NCBI RefSeq assembly: GCF_015594545.1
Contig: NZ_JADIIO010000001.1
Span: forward strand, 992,001-1,056,000
Length of the DNA stretch: 64,000 nt
Direction of reading: 5' to 3'
Origin: Staphylococcus durrellii
Lineage (GTDB): Bacteria; Bacillota; Bacilli; Staphylococcales; Staphylococcaceae
Part shown: positions 16,686 through 23,972 of the stretch, piece by piece
Layout: every line of letters starts with the position of its first letter
How positions within the stretch are numbered: position 1 is the stretch's first letter
Notes under the pieces: generated by a model
What the model saw: the letters and a program-made list of their open reading frames with translations, nothing else
Told to the model about the DNA's origin: nothing
The model's database searches: none
Position numbers and translations under genes: made by a program

Positions 16686-17960
16686 GTGAAAAAGAATATT
16701 GCAGTAGTAGGGTTAGGGTATGTAGGGCTACCAGTAGCTGTCGCATTTGGTAAGCAAAATAAAGTCATAGGTTTTGATATTAATACACAGCGTATTGAAC
16801 AATTAACAAATTACATTGATTGTACAAACGAAGTTACTACAAATGATTTAAAAGAAGCAAATATTAAATTTACCGATCAACCAAATGAATTAACTGAGGC
16901 TGATTTTATAATTGTAGCCGTTCCTACTCCGATAGATGAACATAATCAACCGGATTTAACGCCGTTAATTAAAGCGAGTGAAACGGTTGGAAACGTATTG
17001 AACAAAGATTCGATTGTCGTATTTGAATCAACAGTTTATCCAGGAGCAACCGAAGAAGTTTGTGTACCAATATTGGAACAACATTCTAATTTAGTGTGTG
17101 GAGAAGACTTTTTTGTTGGTTATTCGCCTGAAAGAATTAATCCAGGTGATACAACGCATAGATTTACAACTATCAAAAAGATTGTTGCTGGACAGGATGA
17201 ACAGACGACAAAGGTAATGTCTGAGGTGTATGGTTCGGTTATTGAAGCAGGTGTTTATGCTGCTTCTTCAATAAAAGTAGCAGAAGCGGCAAAAGTGATT
17301 GAAAATACTCAGCGAGATGTCAATATAGCACTCATGAACGAATTAGCAATTATATTTAATCAATTAGATATTGATACTGCAGAAGTATTAAAAGCAGCTG
17401 GCACAAAATGGAATTTCTTAAATTTCAAGCCGGGTCTTGTTGGCGGTCACTGTATAGGTGTAGACCCATATTACTTAACCTACAAAGCAGAATCTTTAGG
17501 TTATCATCCTGAAGTTATTTTATCAGGACGACGTATTAACGATAATATCGCAAAATTTATCGCTTTAAATATTATTAAAGCACTTATAAAGCAAGGTATA
17601 GCGATTCAGGGTGCTAAGGTAAATGTATATGGTCTTACTTTTAAAGAGAATTGTCCTGATTTAAGAAACACAAAAGTTCTTCAAGTAATTAAAGAACTAA
17701 AAGAATATGGTTTAGTAATTTATACACATGACCCAGTTGCAGAAAAAGAAGAGGCTGCAAAAATTTATAACATTGAGTTAATAGATTTTGAAGTGCTTCC
17801 ACTAGCCGATGTAGCTATATTTGCAGTAGCACATGATTTATACTTACAACAAAAGCAAAGTTACTTAAATCTGATAAAAGATAAGGGTGTTATATGCGAT
17901 GTTAAAGCTATAATTGATGACAATGATGTTAAAGATACTCAATATCTTTGGAGGTTGTAA
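16686..17960 (+). CDS. capL: Nucleotide-sugar 6-dehydrogenase (CapL / WbpO / TviB type)
   Basis: About 424 residues. The NAD-binding motif is VVGLGYVGLPVA at the N-terminus, the catalytic region is KPGLVGGHCIGVDPYYLTY with the active Cys, and YGLTFKENCPDLRN lies in the C-terminal domain. The NCPDLRN and GYHPEVILSGRRIND stretches are those of UDP-N-acetylhexosamine dehydrogenases, so the product is probably UDP-GlcNAcA or UDP-GalNAcA. I prefer GTG 16686 (9 nt after AGAGG) over ATG 16677, which touches the ribosome binding site. It works with CapI. Confidence 0.85.
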   Translation: MKKNIAVVGLGYVGLPVAVAFGKQNKVIGFDINTQRIEQLTNYIDCTNEVTTNDLKEANIKFTDQPNELTEADFIIVAVPTPIDEHNQPDLTPLIKASETVGNVLNKDSIVVFESTVYPGATEEVCVPILEQHSNLVCGEDFFVGYSPERINPGDTTHRFTTIKKIVAGQDEQTTKVMSEVYGSVIEAGVYAASSIKVAEAAKVIENTQRDVNIALMNELAIIFNQLDIDTAEVLKAAGTKWNFLNFKPGLVGGHCIGVDPYYLTYKAESLGYHPEVILSGRRINDNIAKFIALNIIKALIKQGIAIQGAKVNVYGLTFKENCPDLRNTKVLQVIKELKEYGLVIYTHDPVAEKEEAAKIYNIELIDFEVLPLADVAIFAVAHDLYLQQKQSYLNLIKDKGVICDVKAIIDDNDVKDTQYLWRL

Positions 17961-17962
17961 CA

Positions 17963-19117
17963 ATGATAATTATGCAAGTTACTGCTATTGAAATGACTCA
18001 AAACAAACTGTTAAAAGCGTTAAATGAAACGTGCGTTAACAATGGTTTCGAGGTACATTGTGTTTGTAAAATGGAAAAAAATTTCGATATGGTCACTCGT
18101 GACGGTCTTGTCTATCATAATATAAATATCGATAGGAATATTAATTTAAAAAATAATATAACTACGTTGTTTCAACTTATAAAATTAATAAAGCAAGTTA
18201 AGCCGGATATAGTACACGTACATACACCAATAGCTGCAGTGTTAGGTAGGATTGCAGCTAAAATTGCTAAGGTACCCACGATTATCTATACGGCACATGG
18301 TTTTTACTTTCATGAAGGTATGAAAAAGAGATATTATTACTTCTATTTTATAATAGAAAAGCTTTTGGCTAAATTTTGTACAGATTATTTATTTACGCAA
18401 AGTAGAGAAGATTATGAATTAGCGACACGTAATCATTTCTTATCATTTAAAAATGCATATCACTATCGCTGGATTAGTAATGGCGTTGATTTAGAAGGAA
18501 AATTTAATTATGACAAAGTGGATTATAAAGATATCGAATCAATCAAACAAAAGTATGACATTAAAAACGATGATTTAATTATTACTTTTATTGGTAGGTT
18601 AGTTGAAGAAAAAGGAATCATTGATTTATTAGAAGCAATAGACAAGCTGAAACTTAAAAACTTTAAAGTATTTATGATTGGTGACATTCATCATAGTGAG
18701 CGTGATACATCAACATATAAAGCTATCCAAAATTATAAAAAATTAAGTAACGTCATTTTTACAGGAGCACTAGATAATATACGTGATTATTTATACTTAA
18801 GTGATATTTTTTGTTTACCGTCATATAGAGAAGGCATGCCAAGATCTATTATTGAAGCTATGGCTATGAAAAACGCTATTATCACTACTGATATAAGAGG
18901 GTGTAGAGAAGAAGTTGTTGATAATGAAAATGGATATTTAGTTCCAACAAATGCCCCCCAATATATAGCTACTAAAATTGAGGCGTTAGCTGATGATTCA
19001 AAGCTGTTAGCCCAATTTAAAGCCAAAAGTTATGACTTAGCACATGAATATTATGATGAACATCAAGTTGTCCTTAAACAATTACAAATTTTTGAAAAAA
19101 TTAAAAAAGGCGAGTGA
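17963..19117 (+). CDS. Capsule glycosyltransferase, family 4
   Basis: About 384 residues in a GT-B fold. The N-terminal half contains DIVHVHTPIAAVLGRI and YTAHGFYFHEG. The C-terminal half contains TFIGRLVEEKGI and the EGMPRSIIEAMA donor-binding segment with the E-x7-E pattern. It adds a sugar to the lipid-linked starter unit. It is the only clear glycosyltransferase in the operon besides the initiating transferase, so the repeat unit may be very short. ATG 17963 follows GGAGG by 8 nt; TTG 17948 overlaps that site. The stop overlaps the next frame. Confidence 0.85.
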   Translation: MIIMQVTAIEMTQNKLLKALNETCVNNGFEVHCVCKMEKNFDMVTRDGLVYHNINIDRNINLKNNITTLFQLIKLIKQVKPDIVHVHTPIAAVLGRIAAKIAKVPTIIYTAHGFYFHEGMKKRYYYFYFIIEKLLAKFCTDYLFTQSREDYELATRNHFLSFKNAYHYRWISNGVDLEGKFNYDKVDYKDIESIKQKYDIKNDDLIITFIGRLVEEKGIIDLLEAIDKLKLKNFKVFMIGDIHHSERDTSTYKAIQNYKKLSNVIFTGALDNIRDYLYLSDIFCLPSYREGMPRSIIEAMAMKNAIITTDIRGCREEVVDNENGYLVPTNAPQYIATKIEALADDSKLLAQFKAKSYDLAHEYYDEHQVVLKQLQIFEKIKKGE

Positions 19118-19122
19118 TTGAA

Positions 19123-19719
19123 ATGGGGAAGAGAACTTTAGATATTATAATTAGTGTTGTAGGTTTGTCTTTAACAGCTCCTATATTAATAATATGTTCG
19201 ATTTTAATTCGAATCACCATGGGAAAACCTATATTTTATAAACAAGTACGCCCAGGTAAAAATGAAGTGCCTTTCACGTTAATTAAGTTTAGAACAATGA
19301 CAAATCAACAAGATTTAAATGGCGTACCTTTACCTGATGAATTACGCAAAACAAAGATAGGTTCCTTTATTCGAAGTACAAGTATTGATGAGCTTCCTCA
19401 ACTTTATAACGTTTTAAAAGGGGACTTAAGCATTGTGGGACCTAGGCCACTACTAATGGAATATTTAAAATTATATAATGCTGAGCAAAGAAAGCGTCAC
19501 AGTGTAAAGCCTGGGATTACTGGTTTGGCTCAAGTAAAAGGACGTAACGCATTGTCATGGGAAAAGAAATTTGAATATGATGTGTGGTATGTAAATAATC
19601 AATCTATGAAATTAGATTTATATATAATAGTAAAAACGATTTTAAAAGTATTATTACGTAAAAACGTTAATGCATATAATCATACAACTATGTATAAATT
19701 TAAAGGTACGAAATCATGA
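19123..19719 (+). CDS. Initiating phosphosugar transferase (PglC / CapM type)
   Basis: About 198 residues, a monotopic polyprenyl-phosphate phosphoglycosyl transferase. One N-terminal membrane-embedded helix (DIIISVVGLSLTAPILIICS) precedes the catalytic core with FRTM, SIDELPQLYNVLKGDLS, VGPRPL and PGITGLAQVKGRN. Size and the lack of extra membrane segments match PglC rather than WbaP. It transfers the first sugar phosphate to undecaprenyl phosphate. ATG 19123 is favoured over GTG 19114 because AAAGG lies at 19106-19110. Confidence 0.9.
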   Translation: MGKRTLDIIISVVGLSLTAPILIICSILIRITMGKPIFYKQVRPGKNEVPFTLIKFRTMTNQQDLNGVPLPDELRKTKIGSFIRSTSIDELPQLYNVLKGDLSIVGPRPLLMEYLKLYNAEQRKRHSVKPGITGLAQVKGRNALSWEKKFEYDVWYVNNQSMKLDLYIIVKTILKVLLRKNVNAYNHTTMYKFKGTKS

Positions 19720-20333
19720 ACAATATTATGTTGATAGGTAATGGTGGTCATGCAAAAGTAATCAAGGATATTATTTTACGATTGCCCAACTACCATATTA
19801 CTGGTTATCTTGATGATACAATATCACAACCTGGCTATATTAATAATGTGGTATACGATAATATAGAAAATATTAGTAAATATAATCGAGATAATTACTT
19901 TGTTATCGCAATTGGAGACAATAAGACACGACAGCAAATAGTTCGACGACTAGATAGTATAGACATTAAATTTGCAACAATTATTCATCCTTCAGCTATT
20001 ATCGGTTCCAACGTAAGTATTGATGAAGGTACTGTTGTAATGGCCAATGTTACGATTAATGCAGACGTTTGTATTGGTAAGCATTGTGTTATCAATACGA
20101 TGTGTTGTATCGAACATGATATAAATATTAAGCATTATGTACACATTGCTCCGCATGCGACTTTAACAGGTAATGTAGTCGTAAATAGTTGTACTTTAGT
20201 AGGCGCAGGTGTGACAGTTATTCCAAATATTACTATAGGCCAAAACGTGACAGTAGGTGCAGGATCTACCGTTATTAACCATATAGCAGATAATTGTACT
20301 GTATATGGTTCACCAGCTAAAATTAAGAGGTGA
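19716..20333 (+). CDS. Sugar N-acetyltransferase, PglD / NeuD family
   Basis: 205 residues. The N-terminal nucleotide-binding domain begins NIMLIGNGGHAKVIKDI, the family hallmark. The C-terminal left-handed beta-helix has hexapeptide repeats (IGSNVSIDEGTVVMANVTI onward) and the HDINIKHYVHIAPHAT active-site segment. PglD acetylates the 4-amino group of the UDP-4-amino sugar made by PglE. It overlaps the PglC-like gene by 4 nt and is followed 6 nt later by the aminotransferase. Confidence 0.88.
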   Translation: MNNIMLIGNGGHAKVIKDIILRLPNYHITGYLDDTISQPGYINNVVYDNIENISKYNRDNYFVIAIGDNKTRQQIVRRLDSIDIKFATIIHPSAIIGSNVSIDEGTVVMANVTINADVCIGKHCVINTMCCIEHDINIKHYVHIAPHATLTGNVVVNSCTLVGAGVTVIPNITIGQNVTVGAGSTVINHIADNCTVYGSPAKIKR

Positions 20334-20339
20334 GACATC

Positions 20340-21482
20340 ATGAAAGACGACAAAATTTATTTATCTCGACCACATATGGGGGGGCGCGAACAAGAATATA
20401 TCAATGATGCTTTTGCAAAGAATTGGATAGCACCTCTAGGTGATAATGTGAACAAGTTTGAGATAATGTTACAGAAATATACCGGAGCTAAAGCGGCATT
20501 AGCTTTGAGCAGCGGAACTGCAGCTATTCACTTAGCACTAATCGAAAGTGGTGTTAGAAAAAATGATATCGTATTCTGTTCGACATTAACTTTTTGTGCA
20601 TCTGCTAATCCAATTTTATATTTACAGGCTAAACCAGTTTTTATTGATTCTGAATTAGCTACGTGGAATATGTGTCCAAAAGCATTAGAAAAAGCATTTC
20701 AAAAATATAGTAAAATGGGTCAAAAACCTAAGGCAGTAATCGTAGTGAATTTGTATGGACAGACTGCTCAATATGATGAAATAGTAGCACTTTGTAAGGC
20801 GTATGGTGTGCCTTTAATAGAAGATGCTGCAGAGTCATTAGGATCTAGTTATGGGAATAAGATGAGTGGAATAATTGGTGATTTTGGCACACTATCATTT
20901 AATGGTAATAAAATTATTACAACGAGCGGTGGAGGCATGCTATTATCTCATAATAGTAAAGCATTGGAACATGCATTGTTTTTAGCGACTCAAGCTAGGG
21001 ATGAAGCTCCTTATTACGAGCATAGTGAATTGGGATACAATTATCGTTTAAGTAATATATGTGCCGGTATTGGACTAGGACAATTAGAAGTACTAGAAGA
21101 TAGAATTAAAGCTAGAAGAGCGATTTTTGACAGATACAAAGAAAATCTAAAGTCTAAAGTACTTACATTCCAAACTGAAATAACCAATACAAAATCCAAT
21201 AGATGGTTAACGGCATTTTTATTATCAAATAATAGTAATACGTTAACGCCTACAACAATTATTAATAAATTAGCTGATAATAATATAGAAGCGAGAAGAG
21301 TATGGAAACCAATGCATATGCAACCATTATATAATAAATATGATTACATATCTGTAGACAATGATAATGCGCAATCAATATTTGAACGTGGTGTTTGTTT
21401 ACCATCTAGTTCTGATTTAACGTTACAACAACAAGATAAAGTTATAAGCATTGTTCAAGAGATAATGAAAGCAACTAAATAG
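20340..21482 (+). CDS. DegT/DnrJ/EryC1 aminotransferase, PglE type
   Basis: 380 residues, a PLP-dependent sugar aminotransferase. It opens with LSRPHMGGREQEYINDAF, then ALSSGTAAIHLA, IEDAAESLGS and FNGNKIITTSGGG with the PLP Lys at 191. It would turn the UDP-4-keto-6-deoxy-GlcNAc made by CapD into the 4-amino sugar. With the preceding two genes it gives a PglF-E-D-C set, the route to lipid-linked di-N-acetylbacillosamine. It is the last gene of the operon. Confidence 0.9.
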   Translation: MKDDKIYLSRPHMGGREQEYINDAFAKNWIAPLGDNVNKFEIMLQKYTGAKAALALSSGTAAIHLALIESGVRKNDIVFCSTLTFCASANPILYLQAKPVFIDSELATWNMCPKALEKAFQKYSKMGQKPKAVIVVNLYGQTAQYDEIVALCKAYGVPLIEDAAESLGSSYGNKMSGIIGDFGTLSFNGNKIITTSGGGMLLSHNSKALEHALFLATQARDEAPYYEHSELGYNYRLSNICAGIGLGQLEVLEDRIKARRAIFDRYKENLKSKVLTFQTEITNTKSNRWLTAFLLSNNSNTLTPTTIINKLADNNIEARRVWKPMHMQPLYNKYDYISVDNDNAQSIFERGVCLPSSSDLTLQQQDKVISIVQEIMKATK

Positions 21483-21492
21483 TCATAATTAA

Positions 21493-21528
21493 AAACTGCC
21501 ATATAGTCACATGACTATATGGCAGTTT
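21493..21528. terminator. Bidirectional terminator, capsule operon / AraC gene
   Basis: A perfect 17-bp stem (AAACTGCCATATAGTCA and its complement) with a CA loop. It serves the capsule operon from the left and the AraC-family gene from the right. Confidence 0.9.
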
Positions 21529-21532
21529 TGGT

Positions 21533-22348
21533 TTAATCTGTCGAATAATGAGAGACTAATTCTTTTAAATGAAGATATAGTTCATTTGGAAAAGACTCTT
21601 TAGGTGTTTGTGTTGTTTTATATTTATTAACAAATTCATCAGGAGACATATTGAAAACACGGTGGAAATTTTTTAAAAAAGTTGACTGTGACCGATAACC
21701 GTAGTTTTTCCATAATTCATTGTAATTGGACGTTAACATTTCTACAGCTAGTCTATATATTTTGATTTTTCTAATATATTTTATTAGAGAGATATTCATT
21801 GATTCTGAAAATACTCTAGATAGATAGCTTGCATTAACGTAAAAGTTATCGGCTATGTCTGCTAAAGATATATCTTCTTTATAATGATTATTTACGTAAT
21901 CTAATACCTTTTTAATGAGTGGGTTAGCATTTTCTAAAGTGTTTTCTTTATAATATTTACCTAAACGAATATAGTTAATTAATTTAATAATGCATATATC
22001 GGCATTGAATTGATCATTTTCATAAATTGCTACAACAGTTTCAAGAAATTCTTTCTTGATATAATATTCAATTTTAGATTTATCAAGGTAAAATTGGTCC
22101 CAACCAAATAATGAAAACCTATTAAAACTTAATTTATTTATAGTTAGCTCTATAACTTTACCAGAATTTATAAGGAGATTAGGAGAGGTATAGGGTTCCA
22201 TTATAAAAAATTCATGCTTTTGAAATTTACCTAGATAAGCTTTGTCATAAAATGAAACATGTCCTGACAATACAAAAAATATGTGAATATTATTGAAGCT
22301 ATCTTTTATATTAATATCAGAATCGTGAATTTGATAATTGTAATCCAT
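21533..22348 (-). CDS. AraC/XylS-family transcription regulator
   Basis: 271 residues. A cupin-like N-terminal sensor half with no recognised ligand is followed by the AraC DNA-binding domain from about residue 165: first helix-turn-helix in ISLADIADNFYVNASYLSRVF, second in the region ending FNMSPDEFVNKY. The paralogue at 35627-36454 shares the opening MxYxYQI and the whole C-terminal layout. The gene ends 5 nt from the capsule terminator and is transcribed against the capsule operon. Its own promoter carries the ACT direct repeat, suggesting autoregulation. I propose it as regulator of the direct-repeat regulon; this is inference from location and from the 21-bp direct-repeat habit of AraC proteins. 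Confidence 0.85.
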   Translation of the reverse strand: MDYNYQIHDSDINIKDSFNNIHIFFVLSGHVSFYDKAYLGKFQKHEFFIMEPYTSPNLLINSGKVIELTINKLSFNRFSLFGWDQFYLDKSKIEYYIKKEFLETVVAIYENDQFNADICIIKLINYIRLGKYYKENTLENANPLIKKVLDYVNNHYKEDISLADIADNFYVNASYLSRVFSESMNISLIKYIRKIKIYRLAVEMLTSNYNELWKNYGYRSQSTFLKNFHRVFNMSPDEFVNKYKTTQTPKESFPNELYLHLKELVSHYSTD

Positions 22349-22381
22349 AGTATCTCTCTTTTCATATTAAAATAGGTTTAT

Positions 22382-22454
22382 ATTATAAGGATAGCACGTC
22401 TATTGTTCATGAAATTTACGATAAGTGGTAAATTATTTACTTAAAATAGTAAAA
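22382..22454 (-). promoter_or_regulatory. ACT direct-repeat promoter element of the AraC gene
   Basis: Read on the minus strand, TTTTACT (A at 22450) and AATTTACC (A at 22429) are 21 bp apart. TATAAT starting at 22387 lies 42 bp after the second core. Transcription would start near 22375, about 25 nt before the AraC start codon. Confidence 0.6.
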
Positions 22455-22545
22455 GAAGAATTATGAACTATGTGCATCTTATAGCATATTTAAGATGTCT
22501 TTTCTATTGTAAATATAAAATATTTAACTTTACGGCCAAAGTTAT

Positions 22546-22576
22546 TAAAAAAGCGCTAATTGGTTAAATTAGCGCT
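22546..22576 (-). terminator. Terminator of the leftward small RNA-like unit
   Basis: A 10-bp perfect stem, AGCGCTAATT with AATTAGCGCT, loop TAACC on the minus strand, followed by TTTTTT. Confidence 0.8.
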
Positions 22577-22681
22577 CACTTGGAGATGTAAAGTGAATAT
22601 TCAAAAGTTTAAAGAGAATAAAAACATCCCTGTAAGATATCATAGAGTAAATGACTACTAGTCTATTTGATTAAAGTAGCT
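22546..22681 (-). ncRNA. Small RNA-like unit, leftward, with a CUCC loop
   Basis: About 136 nt from a predicted start near 22681 to the terminator at 22546-22576. A hairpin TCACTT / AAGTGA presents TACATCTCC in its loop, an anti-Shine-Dalgarno type seed. A small GACTA / TAGTC hairpin lies near the 5' part. A 24-codon frame starting with MISYRDVF exists, but it has no ribosome binding site. The terminator stem is AGCGCTAATT / AATTAGCGCT followed by T residues on the minus strand. Confidence 0.55.
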
Positions 22682-22687
22682 AAATGG

Positions 22688-22760
22688 ATTATATCAACTT
22701 CTTATACTATTTGCTATTTCCATTGGAGAATTAGCAAAAAATTGACAATATAGAGTAAAA
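22688..22760 (-). promoter_or_regulatory. ACT direct-repeat promoter element of a leftward small RNA
   Basis: On the minus strand TATTTTACTC (A at 22756) and TTTTTTGCTA (G at 22735) are 21 bp apart. TATAAT starting at 22693 lies 42 bp after the second core. Confidence 0.6.
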
Positions 22761-22778
22761 TATAGTTACAACTTATTT

Positions 22779-22808
22779 AAAAAAAAAACACTAATCTAAT
22801 GATTAGTG
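22779..22808 (-). terminator. Strong terminator of the 180-nt leftward small RNA
   Basis: A perfect 8-bp stem CACTAATC / GATTAGTG with a 4-nt loop, followed by ten T on the minus strand. Confidence 0.85.
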
Positions 22809-22960
22809 AAAAAATAAAATTCTGAGTGGTTTATTGGTGCTAATGGTAGAACTGAGATGAATGTATGAATAAACCAATATAACTTCAAATTTTTTATTTT
22901 TAATTATGAAAGCATAGTACTAAAAACCATTCCGTCTTCCTAAAACAATAAATAGAAGAC
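22779..22960 (-). ncRNA. Structured small RNA-like unit, leftward, about 180 nt
   Basis: The predicted 5' end is the hairpin GTCTTC / GAAGAC (22960-22935). A 9-bp stem TGGTTTATT / AATAAACCA follows (22876-22868 with 22835-22827), whose large loop contains CATCTCAG. It ends in the terminator CACTAATC-ATTA-GATTAGTG followed by ten T. Only an 8-codon frame (MVFSTMLS) has anything like a ribosome binding site. The compact three-hairpin design with its own promoter and strong terminator supports a regulatory RNA. Confidence 0.65.
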
Positions 22961-22967
22961 ATTTAAA

Positions 22968-23040
22968 ATTATAGCAAATGAAAATATGGTTTTATATAAA
23001 ATATAGGGAATAGTAAAATTAAATAACATATAAGTAAAAA
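22968..23040 (-). promoter_or_regulatory. ACT direct-repeat promoter element of the 180-nt small RNA
   Basis: On the minus strand TTTTTACTT (A at 23035) and AATTTTACT (A at 23014) are 21 bp apart. TGCTATAAT, an extended -10 with TATAAT starting at 22973, lies 41 bp after the second ACT. Confidence 0.7.
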
Positions 23041-23138
23041 TAAGAAAATATTTATTAACCAATAACAGTAATATAAGTATAGAAATGTATAAATAGCAAT
23101 AATTATTTATCACAGTCAGTTAGTTAATATAATACTTA

Positions 23139-23211
23139 TTTTTTACAATATCTCGTGTGAATTTTACTTATTACAGAATAATTAACATATTTAAGAAAAT
23201 AAAAGTATAAT
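23139..23211 (+). promoter_or_regulatory. ACT direct-repeat promoter element of small RNA copy 2
   Basis: TTTTTTACA (ACA at 23145) and ATTTTACTT (ACT at 23166) are 21 bp apart. TATAAT at 23206-23211 lies 40 bp after the second core. A TTAACA with an 18-bp spacer is also present, so basal activity is possible. Confidence 0.6.
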
Positions 23212-23218
23212 ATAGTTA

Positions 23219-23318
23219 TGGTGTTAACGCACCATTTTACCTCTACTAATAATTTTTTGAAATTAGAACAATAGTTTATCGTATAGCTACTTATGATATC
23301 TTTTGTTCTATTTCTTTG
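23219..23318 (+). ncRNA. Small RNA-like unit, copy 2
   Basis: The 5' hairpin GGTGT-TAAC-GCACC and the following CATTTTACCTCTACTA match copy 1 at 8250-8325. The 5' hairpin differs by a base that keeps pairing. It ends in a longer, weaker terminator (TAGAACAA / TTGTTCTA with an extended inner stem, then TTTCTTTG). The two copies flank the capsule operon and the AraC gene. Confidence 0.55.
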
Positions 23319-23357
23319 TTTATAAAGCTTTTTAACTGTTTAATAATAAAAAGACTC

Positions 23358-23431
23358 TTTTTTACTTTATCATCTTACTTTTTTACTATGTCAGTGATAT
23401 TACTCTAAAGCAAGGATAAAAGTGCTACAAT
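23358..23431 (+). promoter_or_regulatory. ACT direct-repeat promoter element of the third rightward small RNA
   Basis: TTTTTTACTT (ACT at 23364) and TTTTTTACT (ACT at 23385) are 21 bp apart and almost identical. TGCTACAAT, an extended -10 with TACAAT at 23426-23431, lies 41 bp after the second ACT, the same geometry as the capsule promoter. Confidence 0.7.
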
Positions 23432-23437
23432 AGTTTT

Positions 23438-23570
23438 GTGTGGTGAACACATAAATATTTTCATAAAATATATTCCCTAGTATGAAACAGGTTTAGGAAA
23501 TTTTGCACTATGCTAGATCAAAATAGCGACTTTGATTTAGTTATAGCATTTTCTTAAACCTGTTTTTTTA
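23438..23570 (+). ncRNA. Small RNA-like unit with UUCCCU seed
   Basis: About 133 nt. The 5' hairpin TGTGT-GGTGA-ACACA is followed by an AT-rich single-stranded stretch ending in ATTCCCTAG. A long composite hairpin (AAACAGGTTTA with TAAACCTGTTT, inner stem ATCAAA / TTTGAT) closes with TTTTTTT. No ORF with a ribosome binding site is present. Confidence 0.6.
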
Positions 23571-23594
23571 AATTAAAAACGGAGTAATTAGTTG

Positions 23595-23669
23595 TTTTTT
23601 ACTTTATGAATTCTCTTTTTTACTTATAGACACAAGAGTATATACATTATAAAAAAAACAGTATATATT
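23595..23669 (+). promoter_or_regulatory. ACT direct-repeat promoter element of the 23.7-kb structured RNA
   Basis: TTTTTTACTT (ACT at 23601) and TTTTTTACTT (ACT at 23622) are 21 bp apart. The -10 region TATATATT (TATATT at 23664-23669) lies about 42 bp after the second ACT. Confidence 0.6.
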
Positions 23670-23670
23670 T

Positions 23671-23972
23671 GTTGTGAGGTAAGACATAAACATCATGACT
23701 ACTTTCAGTAATAAACTGAATTTTACCCATCAAGAATACATGTACTTATCTCTCTCTTATATTCGCTTTCTCCTGAGCTATTTATTAATTTTTATAGTTC
23801 ATTACAATTGTAGTGCATTGTAGTAAACTAGCATATGTTATGGTAGTTTACCTTCCAAACTACCACGCTCAATTATCAGTGTTTATTAATAAGCGACTGT
23901 ACTATTAATAAACCTAATTTAAAACACTCTAACTATTAAAGTGAAATTAATAGTTAGAGTGTTTTCTGTATG
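23671..23972 (+). ncRNA. Structured RNA with UC-rich seeds, possible dual-function transcript
   Basis: About 300 nt from a start near 23671-23676 to the terminator at 23932-23966. Visible hairpins are TTCAGT / ACTGAA, TTACAAT / ATTGTAGTAA, the 9-bp TGGTAGTTT / AAACTACCA with the C-rich loop ACCTTCC, and TTTATTAATA / TATTAATAAA. A pyrimidine-rich stretch TATCTCTCTCTTATATTCGC lies between them. A 42-codon frame at 23695-23823 (MTTFSNKLNF onward, hydrophobic second half) has GAGGT only 14 nt upstream, so translation is doubtful. Confidence 0.5.
23932..23966 (+). terminator. Terminator before menE
   Basis: AAACACTCTAACTATTA and its complement TAATAGTTAGAGTGTTT form a 17-bp stem followed by TCTG. 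It ends the structured RNA and isolates menE. The T tract is short, so it may also act as a boundary hairpin. Confidence 0.75.

Noticed and set aside
555..23669. Reading the ACT repeats as AgrA, SaeR or WalR sites
   Set aside because: AgrA repeats have an ACAGTT-type core, SaeR sites are GTTAA repeats 11 bp apart and WalR sites are TGTWA repeats 11 bp apart. None fits TTTTTACTT at 21 bp.
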